Made by a program: the position numbers and the translations under genes. This document shows positions 10,926-22,289 of a stretch of DNA of 64,000 nt, piece after piece. Origin of the DNA: Onchocerca volvulus (lineage: Eukaryota > Nematoda > Chromadorea > Rhabditida > Onchocercidae); contig HG738139.1 of the NCBI GenBank assembly GCA_000499405.2, positions 14,010,183 through 14,074,182 of the forward strand. The letters run 5' to 3'. The notes beneath the pieces are model-generated. The model made no database searches, was not told the DNA's origin, and saw nothing but the letters and a program-made list of their open reading frames with translations. The first letter of the stretch is position 1. Every line of letters starts with the position of its first letter.

Positions 10926-13900
10926 ATGATAAGATCGAAATTTACTGGGAGTTTAGCCTTAAGTATTATTATTCTTCTATGGATTTATAGCCCAAGAAAG
11001 TTATGCGATTTTTTCATCAAACAAGAAATTTCTGTGTCAAAAAATGCGCTAACAGGAAATTCAAACTTTCAACAGTCTTCAATTTCATTTGTAAAAGGAC
11101 TAGAATTTCGTTATGCATTGCACAAAATCAATCAATACAAGAAAAATTTCCAACCATTCTGGTATTTAATCGAACCAGCGATATGTACAAGTATGTGCCA
11201 GAAAAATTGCAATTTCTTTCCTAAAAAGATGAATTGTCAAAAATTTTACAGTTAATGAAACATCAAAATGAAGTATTCGAAACATTTATTTTTGATTTTG
11301 GATTATTATGACAGAATATTAGAAATTTAATTATTTTGGAATATTCTATACTTTTTCCATGCCAGAATATTAGATATTTCTTCAAGAGGAATTATTCAGT
11401 TTTTTCGAATTCTCTAGGGTATTAGTTGTAGCTTTAGTGAATATAAAACTATCCTTGATAAAAGTAAAAATTGTTGTTTTGCTAATACGAGTAAAAACAT
11501 TAAAAACTATTATTTTGCTAATTTGAGTAAAAACTGTTGTTTTGCTAATGTGGAGCTCAATTTTTTTTTTTAAAAAAGCCAAAAGAAAAATGAAATAAAA
11601 TTATTAGCTCCAAGCCTAAAATATCATTAAGGTAAATCGATGAAGTATCACCATCGAGAATAACTAGTCTCGTAGAATAAAGTGATACTGAGTTATTTTC
11701 AGTTTACCAATTTCATTCACCATCATTGGAAGGGTTTGATCTGATGGTGATATTTGACTCCTAAAACTTATCAGTGAATCTTATTTTACTTACTAAATTT
11801 GATTATTCAAGAGAAAAAATTGCAATTTAAATAGAAATGGAATTATTTTTATTTTTAGAAAAAAAACATGCAGCGATACTTTTGTATTTGGCAGTAACAC
11901 CGGATGAAAATGGTTTTTTGATCAGAAATTTGATTCGAAATACTTGGGCAATAGAAGCTAAATTCAATAATATTGAGGTTATCATTTTCCATGCAAGTTA
12001 TAAAAAATGATATTTTCTTGAAAATTTTTAAAACGAATAAATTTTATGAATACCAAAGATTGCATAAATTATTGTATTTAAAATATACAGGATGAGAAAA
12101 AATAAAAAGAAATTTGGGAAGGAAATTCTGGAAAAATTAAAAATTAAGAAATTAATTCACTATCATTAGAAATGATGAAATTATATGCATGTATGATATA
12201 TCAGTTTACTTGCTTCAATGATATCTCATAATTTCAGTTAATTTGTTTTTAATTTAAATGAACTTTAAAAAATTTTTTAAATTATTTCAGATGATCTTAC
12301 TTTAAAGAATTTTTAAATTAGTTCAGGTAATCTTCTCCATTGGTATTAAAACAGAAGCAGAATTAAATCAAACAAACATTACCGATGATATTATTGAAGA
12401 AAATCAGCGATTTAATGATATATTAATGGCAAATTTTGTTGATAGGTATTATGGTTCTTTTTGCATATATTTCAGAATTTTTTTTTTTTAAATAAATTAA
12501 GTTATTTATTTCTAAAAAATGCTTGAATTTGAATAATTTGTAAATTGATTAAACAGTTAAAAAATAGAATAATTACATAAATTAATCTTTTGAAATATTA
12601 CAAATATCAAATATTAATAATTAATCAGCAGGCATAAACCTCTTCACTTCTTCTTTTTTATTTAATTCAAATTAAAATAGTTCATTTAAATAAATTCCTT
12701 TTGAAATGACAAATTCTTTTTTTTTTAGTTTCCTGTAGTGTTATTATTAAGAGAATCATTGCATGAAATATTTGAACAATTTTCATAAATTTTTGCTATC
12801 ATTCTTAGTAAAAACTAAAAAAAAAAAAAAAAAAAGAAAAAATGGTAAAATTTCAGATGGGAAAATTTATTGTTGAAATGGTGGAGTAATAATTACTATC
12901 ATAGTTCACGATGTTCACAGATTCCATTGATGGCTAGTATGGATTCAGATGCTGTATTATTTGGTAAAAATTTGAAAAAATTACTCGATAATACGAGTAA
13001 TACTTTTGATGGATATTTAGGATGTACGGTAAATAATTTGTAAAAGTTACTAACAAGTTTTTCTTTACAATTTCTTTTGCAAATTTTTGATTAAATTATG
13101 TTTTCTTGAATTTTCGTTTTTTCCTTTTCTTTTCTGATTTGATCTTTTCTGAAGCAACTTTGCCACCTCTTCTTTCTTTTTTAATTTTGACTATTTTAGT
13201 TTCAAGTAAAATGATATTATTTGAAGATACTTTTGAAGCAACCTATTGTACGTGATCACTTAGATCGTTATTACGTGAATGAATGGCAATGGCCTGGAAA
13301 AGTATTTCCGGATTACTGTAGTGGAATGATGATCATCGAAAATGTTCAAGTGAAAAATAATATTTCATCAATTTCTGATTATTATTTGTGATTTAGCAAG
13401 AATTTCGGAAAATGAAAAAGTTGATAAGATTAATTCGTTGCTTTTATTGCAAGTTTAATTAAATTAAATTCTTAAATTATAGGCATGCGAAAAAATGTCG
13501 CAAATGATACCACAACTCGGTATTCATTACATTACCGGATTTCGAATTTTCGATGTTCTTACCGGACCAATTGCTCAAGTAAGTTATTTTCTAGTATAAA
13601 TCGTTAATTAATAAATTTTATAATTTGGATTTTACGCTCATCCTATAAATTCTAAAATTTTTAGGCAGCTGGACTACAACTTCGAAATCTTCCTGGAATA
13701 CATCCTTGGTTACCCGTCAATGATATTTGTAATTCGCTTATTTTTGTCATTCATCCAATAGAAGCGGATAAATTAGCTGATTTCTACCAATATAGGTTGG
13801 TAAATTTAATAATTTAATAAATTTTTATTTTAAATTTAACATTTATAATTCAATAAATAAAGTTAGATATACTAAATGTAAATCCAAGAAAAAAAAAGTT

Positions 13901-14236
13901 AAATTTAAGTTCCATTAATAATTAATCCTCATTTGATATAGTAATTTGAGTTGTTAAGAATTTACATTGCACATTCTATTTTAATTCTTCATAATTAATG
14001 AAATTCTTCCCTTCCTGTTCTCAACAAATTTCTTACGATTTATCCGCATTTTAATTGATAGCATATGCTATTTAAATAATAACTTTATTTAATTTTTTTT
14101 TTAATAATTCAATTACCGATAATAATAATCTCTTATTTTCTTCCAAAACAGACAGCGATGTTGCAACAGATACGACAAATATCGCAAATGTCCATATGAT
14201 GGAATAATTAATTCCAATTCCATGTTATCACATTAA
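10926..14236 (+). CDS. GT31-like beta-1,3-glycosyltransferase
   Basis: Eight exons join in phase: 10926-11190, 11859-11977, 12327-12445, 12857-13028, 13227-13349, 13483-13578, 13665-13795, 14152-14236, giving about 369 residues. The start is the first ATG. It gives a type II signal anchor (LALSIIILLWIY, residues about 9-21), as expected for a Golgi enzyme. Family motifs in order are YLAVTPDENGFLIRNLIRNTWA (like the IRETW motif), VIFSIG, MASMDSDAVLF (DxD-like metal site) and FPDYCSGMMII (like YPPYCSGGGYV). The ED motif near the end is replaced by ITGFRIFDV. The C-terminus is Cys-rich (RCCNRYDKYRKC). Likely role: adding Gal or GlcNAc to glycans in the Golgi; the exact acceptor cannot be told. 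The exon 5 acceptor (TTGAAG) is weak and its start may be off by a few codons. Confidence 0.8.
11440..11550 (+). repeat. Three-copy tandem repeat in glycosyltransferase intron 1
   Basis: Imperfect copies of an AGTAAAAA...TTTTGCTAAT unit, about 27-39 bp, repeat three times inside the first intron. No coding role is seen. Confidence 0.55.
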
Positions 14237-15021
14237 GATTTTATGCTTTATAAATCATTCATCGATGAAATCATAATTTGTAGAATTTTTGATTAAAGAA
14301 AAAAAAAAACAACAAAACTTGTTTATAAAATATGTGAAATATCGCTGCGAAAATTCTAAAATAAAATATCAAAATTAAAAAAAAAAAAAAGAATATTCAA
14401 GAGAATTAACCATTGGAAATTTTATTTTTTCTAGACATTTATTAAAAATATCCATTTTTCACAATTTTAGAAAAAAAAAGAAATTTTATTGCTTCGTTAA
14501 AAATATCTTCAATATAAAACTTCAAGTAAATCTATGATTTATTAAATTTTTCGCGCACATTCATCAAAAATCATAAATTTATTATCAAAACTATATATTA
14601 AATTAAGCTTTTGTAAAATCTTGATATTACTTTAGTTGACTGTTAATTTTTTTCTTTATCTCTTTTTTTTTTGTGCATTAATAAAACTATTTTAAATTTT
14701 AACATTGTTGTTTATTTTAACATAATAATGATGAGAATTATTTCAAAAAACTTATATTTTAGCTAAAAATTTAATTCGTTTGATGAATCTAATCCATTTC
14801 TAATTAGAATTTCTTACAAAATCTTTTGATTATGAAAATGAAAGTCTTAAAAGAAAAAAAAAAGTTAAATTAGCTGAAAAGTTGTATTTATTATAGAATA
14901 TGAGAAAATTCACATTAACAAAATATGCATAATAAATTATTGATCGCATATTTTTAAATTATTCGAAGAAAAAAAAAGTGCAAATTGATGTAATTAAAAT
15001 AAAAATTATCTTGCATTTAAA
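14237..15021. other. Intergenic, convergent 3' ends
   Basis: This is the 3' flanking DNA between the glycosyltransferase and the converging phosphatase gene. It is AT-rich with no further gene seen. Confidence 0.5.
14360..14365 (+). promoter_or_regulatory. AATAAA polyadenylation signal, glycosyltransferase
   Basis: An AATAAA lies about 124 bases after the stop codon at 14236 and is followed by an A-rich stretch. It is a candidate 3' end signal only. Confidence 0.35.
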
Positions 15022-16714
15022 TTAGCATTTGTTCTTATTAATATCATCGATCATCTCGTCGTACAATTCCTTCCATACAACATCTGGTACTTCGAGATTA
15101 TTAATTGGCTTGATGATTTTTACTGTAGTTTGATTGTAGAGCTGAAAAATGAGATTTCGCATCCAGAGATTAAACTTTGTTTTTGTTTGTTTGTTTGTTT
15201 TTTCCCTCAACAAGTTTAAAAAAGCTAAAGTTTTCAAATTTGTAAACAAAACTTCAATTTCAGCCAATCTTTATGATTATAAATAGTAAATATGATTAGA
15301 AAAAAAGAAAATTTCCAAAATATCGAAAAATTATCAGTTAAATAAAACTTATCAAACAGTTATTTACATTATAATCTTGTTTGATAAACTTGATTTGATA
15401 GTGAAATGAAATATTGATTAAGATTAGAGATGAAGAATACTTCCAAAATATCGGCGAATTATATGTTATAATTTAGTTGATAAACTTTTTTTTTTTTGCT
15501 ATGATTTGTTATTAAAATATGCCATTTATTAAATTTGGATTATTTCGAAAGATATTAATTCATTTCAGATAATCATAATGGTATTCAATTACTTGTCGAG
15601 ACTCAAATTAAAATTAAATTTCTTATTTCCTATTTAGGCATTTGCAAAGAATATTAAAATATGTCATATTTTAAATTCATTATCATTCTAATTGCATCAT
15701 TCCTCAAAAATAATTATTTATTAGTAATATAAAGCTATTAGTCCTTGTTTTTTCTAAAAATTTTTTTTGTTTTAAAACTTTGAAATTTGATTTTTTTGAA
15801 ATTTCGTTGAAAAGTTACCTTTTCTTCTAATTCGATCATTTGTTTGAAGAAACCAACATTAGGACAAACAATATTTCGTATATTTTGTACTTCTTTGTAA
15901 GCATCTCGTAAGGTCATCTTCTCAACGCACATCAAATATGCAATAACAAAAGTTGCTGACCTGTAAAACGAATTTATCATACTGAATTTTAAAATGACAA
16001 AAAAAAAAAATAATTCAATTTTCAGAAAAAATTTCAAGCATAGGAAAAATTAGGAAAATAGAAAAATTCTCTGTTCATATCAGATTTCTATGAAAAAAGC
16101 AACTAATTTGTTTTGTCATTTCTATTTCGCAAAGTTTACGAATTCGTTCAAAAAGATTTTTTCGAAAATTTCAAACCTGGAAATGCCCATACCACAAAAA
16201 ATGAGCACTTTGCCACCAATTTTTTTTTGTTCATCAATTTTACGGAATACAATATACCAGTAAGGACTTAAATCGGTTTCTTCATCATCTTCGATCGGAA
16301 TATGAAGTACGGAAAGATGTGGTGGCGCAAATTGTCGTAAACCTGCTACACAATTGATAATGCAAGTGAACCTGAATTTCAATCATTTATAAAAATTTTT
16401 CGTGAAGAACAAATATATTTTCATAATTAAAATTTTCATGCACTAATTATTTAACTAAAATTTCAATGCACTAATTATTGTGCCTTTTAATTGTAGCAAA
16501 TTTCCTTTATGGTTAATTAATTAATTCTAATTAAATAATACTATAATATCATTATTTCCGATTACTGTGTTATTATAAAGTATGAAAAAATCACAAAATA
16601 TGCTTACGATTTCAGCGATATTGGCGTAAGTGGTGCTAATCCACTTAGATAGAGGAAAGGTCGAATTTTAGAAATTTTTGAAGAATCCTCTGCGATCACT
16701 TTGGAACTTGTCAT
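15022..16714 (-). CDS. Dual-specificity phosphatase, DUSP14/18/21-like
   Basis: Four exons join in phase on the minus strand: 16714-16608, 16371-16177, 15960-15819, 15141-15022, giving 187 residues, close to the size of human DUSP14. The catalytic domain fills most of the protein. IKP-like RPFLYLSGLAPLT opens it, CIINCVAG follows, then IPIEDDEETDLSPYW with the candidate general-acid Asp. The signature loop reads LIFCGMGISRSATFVIAYLM, and the end CPNVGFFKQMIELEEKL is typical of the DUSP14 group. The nucleophile Cys, the loop Gly and Ser, and the Arg are all present, but the almost invariant His before the Cys is Phe. It would dephosphorylate Ser/Thr/Tyr on substrates such as MAPK-pathway proteins if active. 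It starts head-to-head with the Ly6 gene, 350 bp apart. Confidence 0.88.
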
Positions 16715-16835
16715 TGTTGTAAGAATGATCGAAGTAGCAAAAAGTATTGGCTAATGATTCAAAAAAAAAGAAAAAAAAAAAGAGCCAGGAAACGGAAAAA
16801 CACTATCGTGGTTGTTATGGTGCTAATAGCTGTAT

Positions 16836-17054
16836 ATGAGTGATATCAGCCAAGGAAGAGATGTAATTGGACAAGAAAATGAGGCCAAGATTGTCGAATT
16901 GTTGAGAATAATGCTTAAGCAAGCAATATATTTAATGGATTTGTTGCCTGGAATAGAAAGTAAGGCTTCAGGCCTCTTATTCACCTCATTCACTAGCCTT
17001 AAGAATATATTCTTTGCAGCCAAAAGTGGTACGGCAGAACAAAACAATTGTTAA
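16836..17054 (+). CDS. Small ORF in the divergent promoter region
   Basis: An ATG-started open frame of 72 residues ends nine bases before the start codon of the Ly6 gene. It has no low-complexity tracts and reads like a soluble, partly helical peptide (EAKIVELLRIMLKQAIYLMDLL). The opposite strand is open over the same span, which weakens the case. It could be an upstream ORF of the Ly6 mRNA, a separate micropeptide gene, or chance. No known family is recognised. Confidence 0.3.
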   Translation: MSDISQGRDVIGQENEAKIVELLRIMLKQAIYLMDLLPGIESKASGLLFTSFTSLKNIFFAAKSGTAEQNNC

Positions 17055-17063
17055 CAACAGCAA

Positions 17064-18198
17064 ATGCATATAAATATTAGTCTAGATTCTTTTTTTATCA
17101 ACAAATTTGTGCATTTTTCAAAATTAATTTGTCTACTTTTATCGTCGCTAATTTTTCTGCTATTCCTTACTCAACTAGCTCTTTTTCCACAAACTATAAT
17201 CGCCTTAAAATGTTATTCGTGTTCTTATTCAATGCTCGAATTGACACCTGAAAATGATGATTTCTTTTGCGCCAATGAATCGCTAATTAAAATTGATCGC
17301 AACCTTACGATACGCACTTGTGCACCTTGGGAAAAATATTGCTTGGTAAATATTTGTTTCTTTTTTCAATTTTTTTCTTTTTTTATTTGGCGTTTTATAT
17401 AAAATATATTAAAATTCAATTTTCATATATTATATATTAGACAAATTATTCGACTAGAATTATGTTTTGATCTAGATGATGGAACAATATTTGATGTCAT
17501 TGATATTTGGCGAAAAAAAATAAAATAAAAAAATAAAACATTAAGCCAAACAAAAAAGATCTTATTTGTACCGTTCACGGATAATTTTTCTTTTAAAAAT
17601 TTTTTGAAGCGGAAAAAATTATCTCAGATCCTTTTTTTCTGGATTTAAGCTTTTCAAAAATTAGAACAATCTCAGAATAACAACTCATGAGTGAAATATG
17701 ATAAGTGAAAAGTATTTCTCCATCTTTATTCTTATTCAGTAGATTGTGGAAAAATGCTTACACAATAAGTAAAATAAGTTGACCTTTGGTGAAATTGACC
17801 TTTTTGAAATATATAAGTTAACCTTTGGAGGAATAAGTTAACTTAAAAGTAAGTTAACCTTTGGAGAAATTGACCCCAGAGTATAACCATAAGATTTATT
17901 AAAAGTTAGCTAAATTAATGTAAATATATAATTCCAGACTACTGTGGAAACATCATTGAAAGCCTTTAGTGCTATAGTTCGAGCTTGTGGTGATACATGT
18001 CGTGAACTTTGTGAATCAGATGGTTACGGTACAGATATGGTACGATGTGATCATTGTTGTACTGAAGATTACTGTAATGGGAATTATTCAGTTCGTTACT
18101 ATATGGAATTGATGAAACATCAGTACACTTCTTGGATCGAACCATTAATGAGCGAAAAACTTTACAATCGTATCAACAATATTACCTTTCCTTACTAA
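17064..18198 (+). CDS. Secreted Ly6/uPAR-domain protein
   Basis: Two exons, 17064-17345 and 17938-18198, join in phase zero to give 180 residues. A long N-terminal hydrophobic signal (LICLLLSSLIFLLFLTQLAL) precedes KCYSCSYS, the usual opening of the Ly6 three-finger fold. The domain closes with the diagnostic CDHCCTEDYCNGN. About twelve Cys are present after the signal. There is no C-terminal hydrophobic stretch, so GPI anchoring is not predicted and the protein is probably secreted. Nematode members modulate receptors or neurons, but the partner is unknown. The fold is shared with many non-toxic proteins, so no toxin role is implied. Confidence 0.8.
17770..17882 (+). repeat. Short tandem repeats in Ly6 intron
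   Basis: Several diverged copies of an AAGTTAACCTTTGGAGAAA-like unit lie at the end of the intron before the second exon. Confidence 0.55.
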
Positions 18199-19435
18199 AT
18201 CAAGCCTAAATTTCTCTAATTCCTTAGAATTAGATATTTTTGTAAATAAATATTTATGTACTTACGTATAAATCGTTAATTAATTAAGTAATTCAATTCA
18301 AATGACCTCCAAATAACAAAATAACTTAATCGAACGATGATCAAATCAACATATGTTTCTTCGTTGTAATCTTTAATCTTGAAAGCTTTACATTACTTCT
18401 CATCATTGACTTCATATTATTTCTCATTACTTCTCATTAATCATTATTTCTCATTACATTCTCGAGCTTTGTATTACTTCTCATTACTTCTCATAAAACT
18501 AAAGTAATGAATAAAACTAGAAATAATGAATAAAATTTAGACAGTATGATGATTTCACAAATTTAATAATGAAAAAAAAGAAAATCATAAATAAAAACTT
18601 AACAATTTCAATGAAAATCCTTAATTAGTAATAATTAATTCAATTCTCATTAATTGCAAAACATTATTTATTCAATTTAAGCTATTGCAGTTATAGTTTA
18701 ATTAAAAATTCCTAATAATATGTAAAATTAATTATCTTTCAACATACATAATTATTACATTTTGTCATATATCATAAAGGTGGAAATTTATGAGAAATAC
18801 AAACGTGAAATTTTGAAATGAGAAAAATTTAATCAATTATTCGTCTTCATCATCAAGAATAAAGAACAAAATAATAGGCAAAAAGGAGCATCGATAACGA
18901 TAATTGATGAGAATTTCTTCAATAAAAAAACATTGTTACAAACTATTTAGCAACGAATGAAAAAGAAACTTTTATTAGCTAAGATGAAATCGCAACATTC
19001 GCCGAATTTTCACAGGTGAAAATGAAGCATAGAGGAAGAGAAGGAAGAAATGATGGATTACGAGAGAATGTTGAAATGATTATATGATTACTGTGATGTT
19101 TTATCACTACACTATTTGCCAAAGTATTATTGATAAATAGAGAAAAATTGTTTCATAGCAAAAAATAAATATTTTGTGATGAATTCTGTTTTTTTTTTTT
19201 TCATTTTATTCGAGAATTTTCTATCACAAAATAGAATTACTTAAATTTTAAATGAATATGATTGACAACGAAAAAAAAAATTACAACAAAATGAATAAAA
19301 ATCAATAAATAGGTAAAGCAATTTGTTCAAAAATTTGAATTCATTGTTTTGCAGCAAAAAAAAAAATTACCTATTGATGCTTAGAATATAAATAAAGTTA
19401 AAAAAAATAAAATAAAAATTTTTATTCATATACTA
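18199..19435. other. Intergenic with ATTACTTCTC repeats
   Basis: From about 18388 to 18494 the motif ATTACTTCTCATT recurs about seven times in imperfect form. The rest is AT-rich with no gene seen. Confidence 0.55.
18245..18250 (+). promoter_or_regulatory. AATAAA polyadenylation signal, Ly6 gene
   Basis: An AATAAA lies 47 bases after the stop codon, a typical distance for worm mRNAs. Confidence 0.5.
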
Positions 19436-19796
19436 TCTATACAAATGAAAATGTCACTGTTCGTTGTTCATTTTCACACAACGTTTGTAAATTCTTCATT
19501 GATTGATTTGAAATTTTGAAATAACGTTACATTCAAATAAGCGCGTGTTTCGATATAAATATCTGTTTTTTTTTTTCAACTTCTCAATCTGTGATAGGTA
19601 AAAAAAATAAGCGAACGTGTTGAAACCTTTGACCACGCCTACTTTCTGCATTGCTCATTTTTCACACAACGTTTCAAGTTCCTCATCGATTGATTGATTG
19701 ATTGATGCAACGTTGCATTCGAATAGGCGCAATTTCGTTTAAGAATTTTCGGATTAACTGGACTAGGCCAAGCTTCATTTGGCCTAGTCCAATTAG
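19436..19796 (+). mobile_element. 361 bp non-autonomous Helitron
   Basis: It begins TCTATACAAATGAAAATG and ends TTAG before a T. A perfect 12-bp hairpin (GGACTAGGCCAA, seven-base loop, TTGGCCTAGTCC; 19760-19790) lies two bases before the end. It holds two direct copies of the family core (ACAACGTTT...CGTTGCATTCGAATAGGCGC, at about 19478 and 19658) and no coding capacity. It shares terminal and core sequence with the elements at 2466, 7069, 9192 and about 22300. Confidence 0.7.
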
Positions 19797-20364
19797 TATA
19801 TAATAAAAAAAAAGGTACAATATGACAATATAATACATCATATAATAAATTGTATAATATATTACATGTGATATAGTAATAAGACAGTATAGTATAACAG
19901 AAAACTGAGAATTTTAAACGAAATTCTATGCTAAAAATTGTTTCAATTTTTTTTTTTAACAATTCAAGAAATATTGAAATATAATTTTAAAATAGTACTG
20001 TAATATTTCATTGCTTTAACATCAATTATTATTGGCAAATACATGAAATTCATCGAGTTTATTGAACAAATTCTCATTTTAAAAAGTTCAATTTAGTCAT
20101 GACTGAATTACTACTTGTAAAATCCAAATTATGAGACCATCATTGTTAGCTAAAGTAGCTAAATGATCAGAAAAATAATATAATTTAATGATTAGTGAAC
20201 AAATGATCTCATAATACCTTTTTTTTTTTCACTCTCAAAGATTAAAAGTCGCAATATATTAACAGATATTTTTAAATATATTAAATAGGTTTTGCTAGTA
20301 TGAATCACTTAAAATCTGCTATCCATTTCAATCATCAACTACTAAATATCGAAAAAAAAAAAAC

Positions 20365-20496
20365 CTTCTTGAAGCTTTTAAGAAAAATAAATGTCAGCTA
20401 TATATATTAATCATATTTCAAGATGGTAAAGAAATTGCACGTAAAACTGGTACAATAAATGATTTATCAAGTTGGATTGATAGTGAGATAAGGTGA
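20365..20496 (+). pseudogene. Orphan thioredoxin-like C-terminal exon
   Basis: A 43-codon open stretch ends LIIFQDGKEIARKTGTINDL and then SSWIDSEIR before TGA. This matches the last strand and helix of thioredoxin-fold proteins (FFKDGKE..R..G....L..WI). No upstream CxxC-containing exon could be found nearby, and an A run precedes it. It is either the last exon of a gene whose other exons I could not locate or a gene fragment. Confidence 0.35.
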
Positions 20497-20537
20497 TGAC
20501 AAGTTTATTTTTGTGTGTATTATAAATTCTAATGAGT

Positions 20538-20582
20538 GGGATTGTAGCGCAGTTGGTTAGAGCAGTATATTGTAATGAAATC
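20538..20582 (+). tRNA. 5' half of a tRNA (pseudogene fragment)
   Basis: The acceptor-like GGGATTG is followed by a perfect A-box/D-arm (TAGCGCAGTTGGTTAGAGCA). After that the sequence no longer pairs: there is no anticodon stem, no B box (GGTTCGANTCC) and no 3' acceptor strand. It is a truncated tRNA relic, not a working gene. Confidence 0.45.
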
Positions 20583-21128
20583 AACAAATCAGGAACTAAT
20601 TTCGTTTAAAAATTAAATTCATTGCTTTCGCAATTATCGTACTCTTATTTTGCATCATAACATAATTGGACTAAATCAAATTTTCTGCTAATTCGTTTTA
20701 TTTGAATGCTCAAAAATATCGATAGAGAATGAATTATCGATATATGTAATTATTTAGCAAGCATACTGTAATTAAATTAACAACTTAACATATTTAATAT
20801 TTGAAAATTTATTTTCTGTTCAATCTATAGCCTGCAATTCTGCTATTCGAAGTAAATCGATTAATGCAAAAATGAATTAATTCATTTTGTGGATTTATGC
20901 GAATATTTGCCAATTTGTTTGCACATGAATAGAGATTGCATTCATGAGCCTAGTATTTATAAACTTAATATGGAGAATATTCTTGGCCAAGCGTATAATG
21001 CCTGATTCAAGAAATTGCTTTGCTCTCCTCTTGTTCATGAGGATTTGTGATAGAATATTAATATGCAGCTCAACATATTCGATCATTAACGATAATTGGC
21101 TGTATGTTAGCATGGCCATAATGAATCT

Positions 21129-21129
<1 letters not shown>

Positions 21130-21200
<71 letters not shown>
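21130..21200 (+). repeat. Uninterrupted run of 71 A
   Basis: This is a pure A homopolymer of 71 bases. It may be the tail of an old retroposed transcript or slippage, and its exact length may be an assembly estimate. No AATAAA lies just upstream and no target duplication was seen. Confidence 0.85.
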
Positions 21201-21203
<3 letters not shown>

Positions 21204-22289
21204 AGACATCAACCATCTAATTAAGTTGCCATTATTGGCAGAATATTCCAAATTTTTCACTAATTACTATGAATCAGATGAATGGAAATATTTTACAACT
21301 TGAATTGAAGTATTAGTCTACTTAAAAATTGATCAAGAATTTTGGCTTCAATTATATTTATTTCAAATCCATTTAGAGGAAATTTAATTTTTCTTAATTT
21401 GCAAGTTAGAAATTCTTTCGAAATATTTAGATTAAATATAAAATGGATAGTAATTGATAGGTAAAAAGGACTTTCAAATACTGGAACAAATGTAGGAATA
21501 TTTTTGATCATGGATGAAGAAGAATCATTTCTTAGGAAAACAAAAATATGCAATAATATTTTTATTTCAACAATAGAAAAATTCTCAAAAAAAAAAAAAA
21601 AAAATTTTCGAAAAAAATGAAAATTTAGAAAAACCAATCAAATCCTACATAATTCTACAGCCATTATGAGTGAAAGGAAATGACTGAAAATTTTATCCAA
21701 GATAAAACTAAAGAAGATGACAAGATATCAAAAAGTCTAAAAACATTCTTTAAAAAAAAAAAAAAAAAAACCATTAAAATAGGAGGGAATAGTAAGTAAA
21801 AAAACAAATCTCACCAAACCAAATGTCATTTATGGAAAATTGACAAAAATCGTTATTTGTAAATCAACGTTTCACTATTATCCATCTCAATTTTTCCCTT
21901 CCAATTTGGCCAACTTTTTCTACAATCCCTATGGAATATTGATGGATGTCATTATTTTCAGCATTTTCTTTTTGTATTCCTCTTTGTCTTATAAAATTGC
22001 TGACTATAAAGAAAAGGAATCAAAATTATTGTATATTGAGTTTTTCTACTAATATATAGAAAGTATCCCAGAATCATAAATTTCTAAAGAATTACCTTCA
22101 CAGTATTACTAATAAAATTTCACATAGATGATCAATTCCTGATCGGAGCTCTATGTAACACTGTTATTTCTATTACTTATGATCGAGATGAGGAACAAAA
22201 GTTATCATGAAGAATCATAATACAACATGAAAAACCAAGAAATATTGCATTAATGTGATCAATCGCAATTTCAATATCGTATTCTATTA

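Noticed and set aside
16836..17047. Minus-strand 74-codon frame in the Ly6/phosphatase gap
   Set aside because: It overlaps the plus-strand candidate, has no signal or domain, and runs from inside the presumed promoter; neither strand could be proved, and the plus frame was kept only as a low-confidence call.
20895..21303. Opposing frames of about 120 codons with poly-Lys or poly-Phe
   Set aside because: The open length comes from the 71-base A/T run, which is open in all frames; the flanks show no recognised domain.
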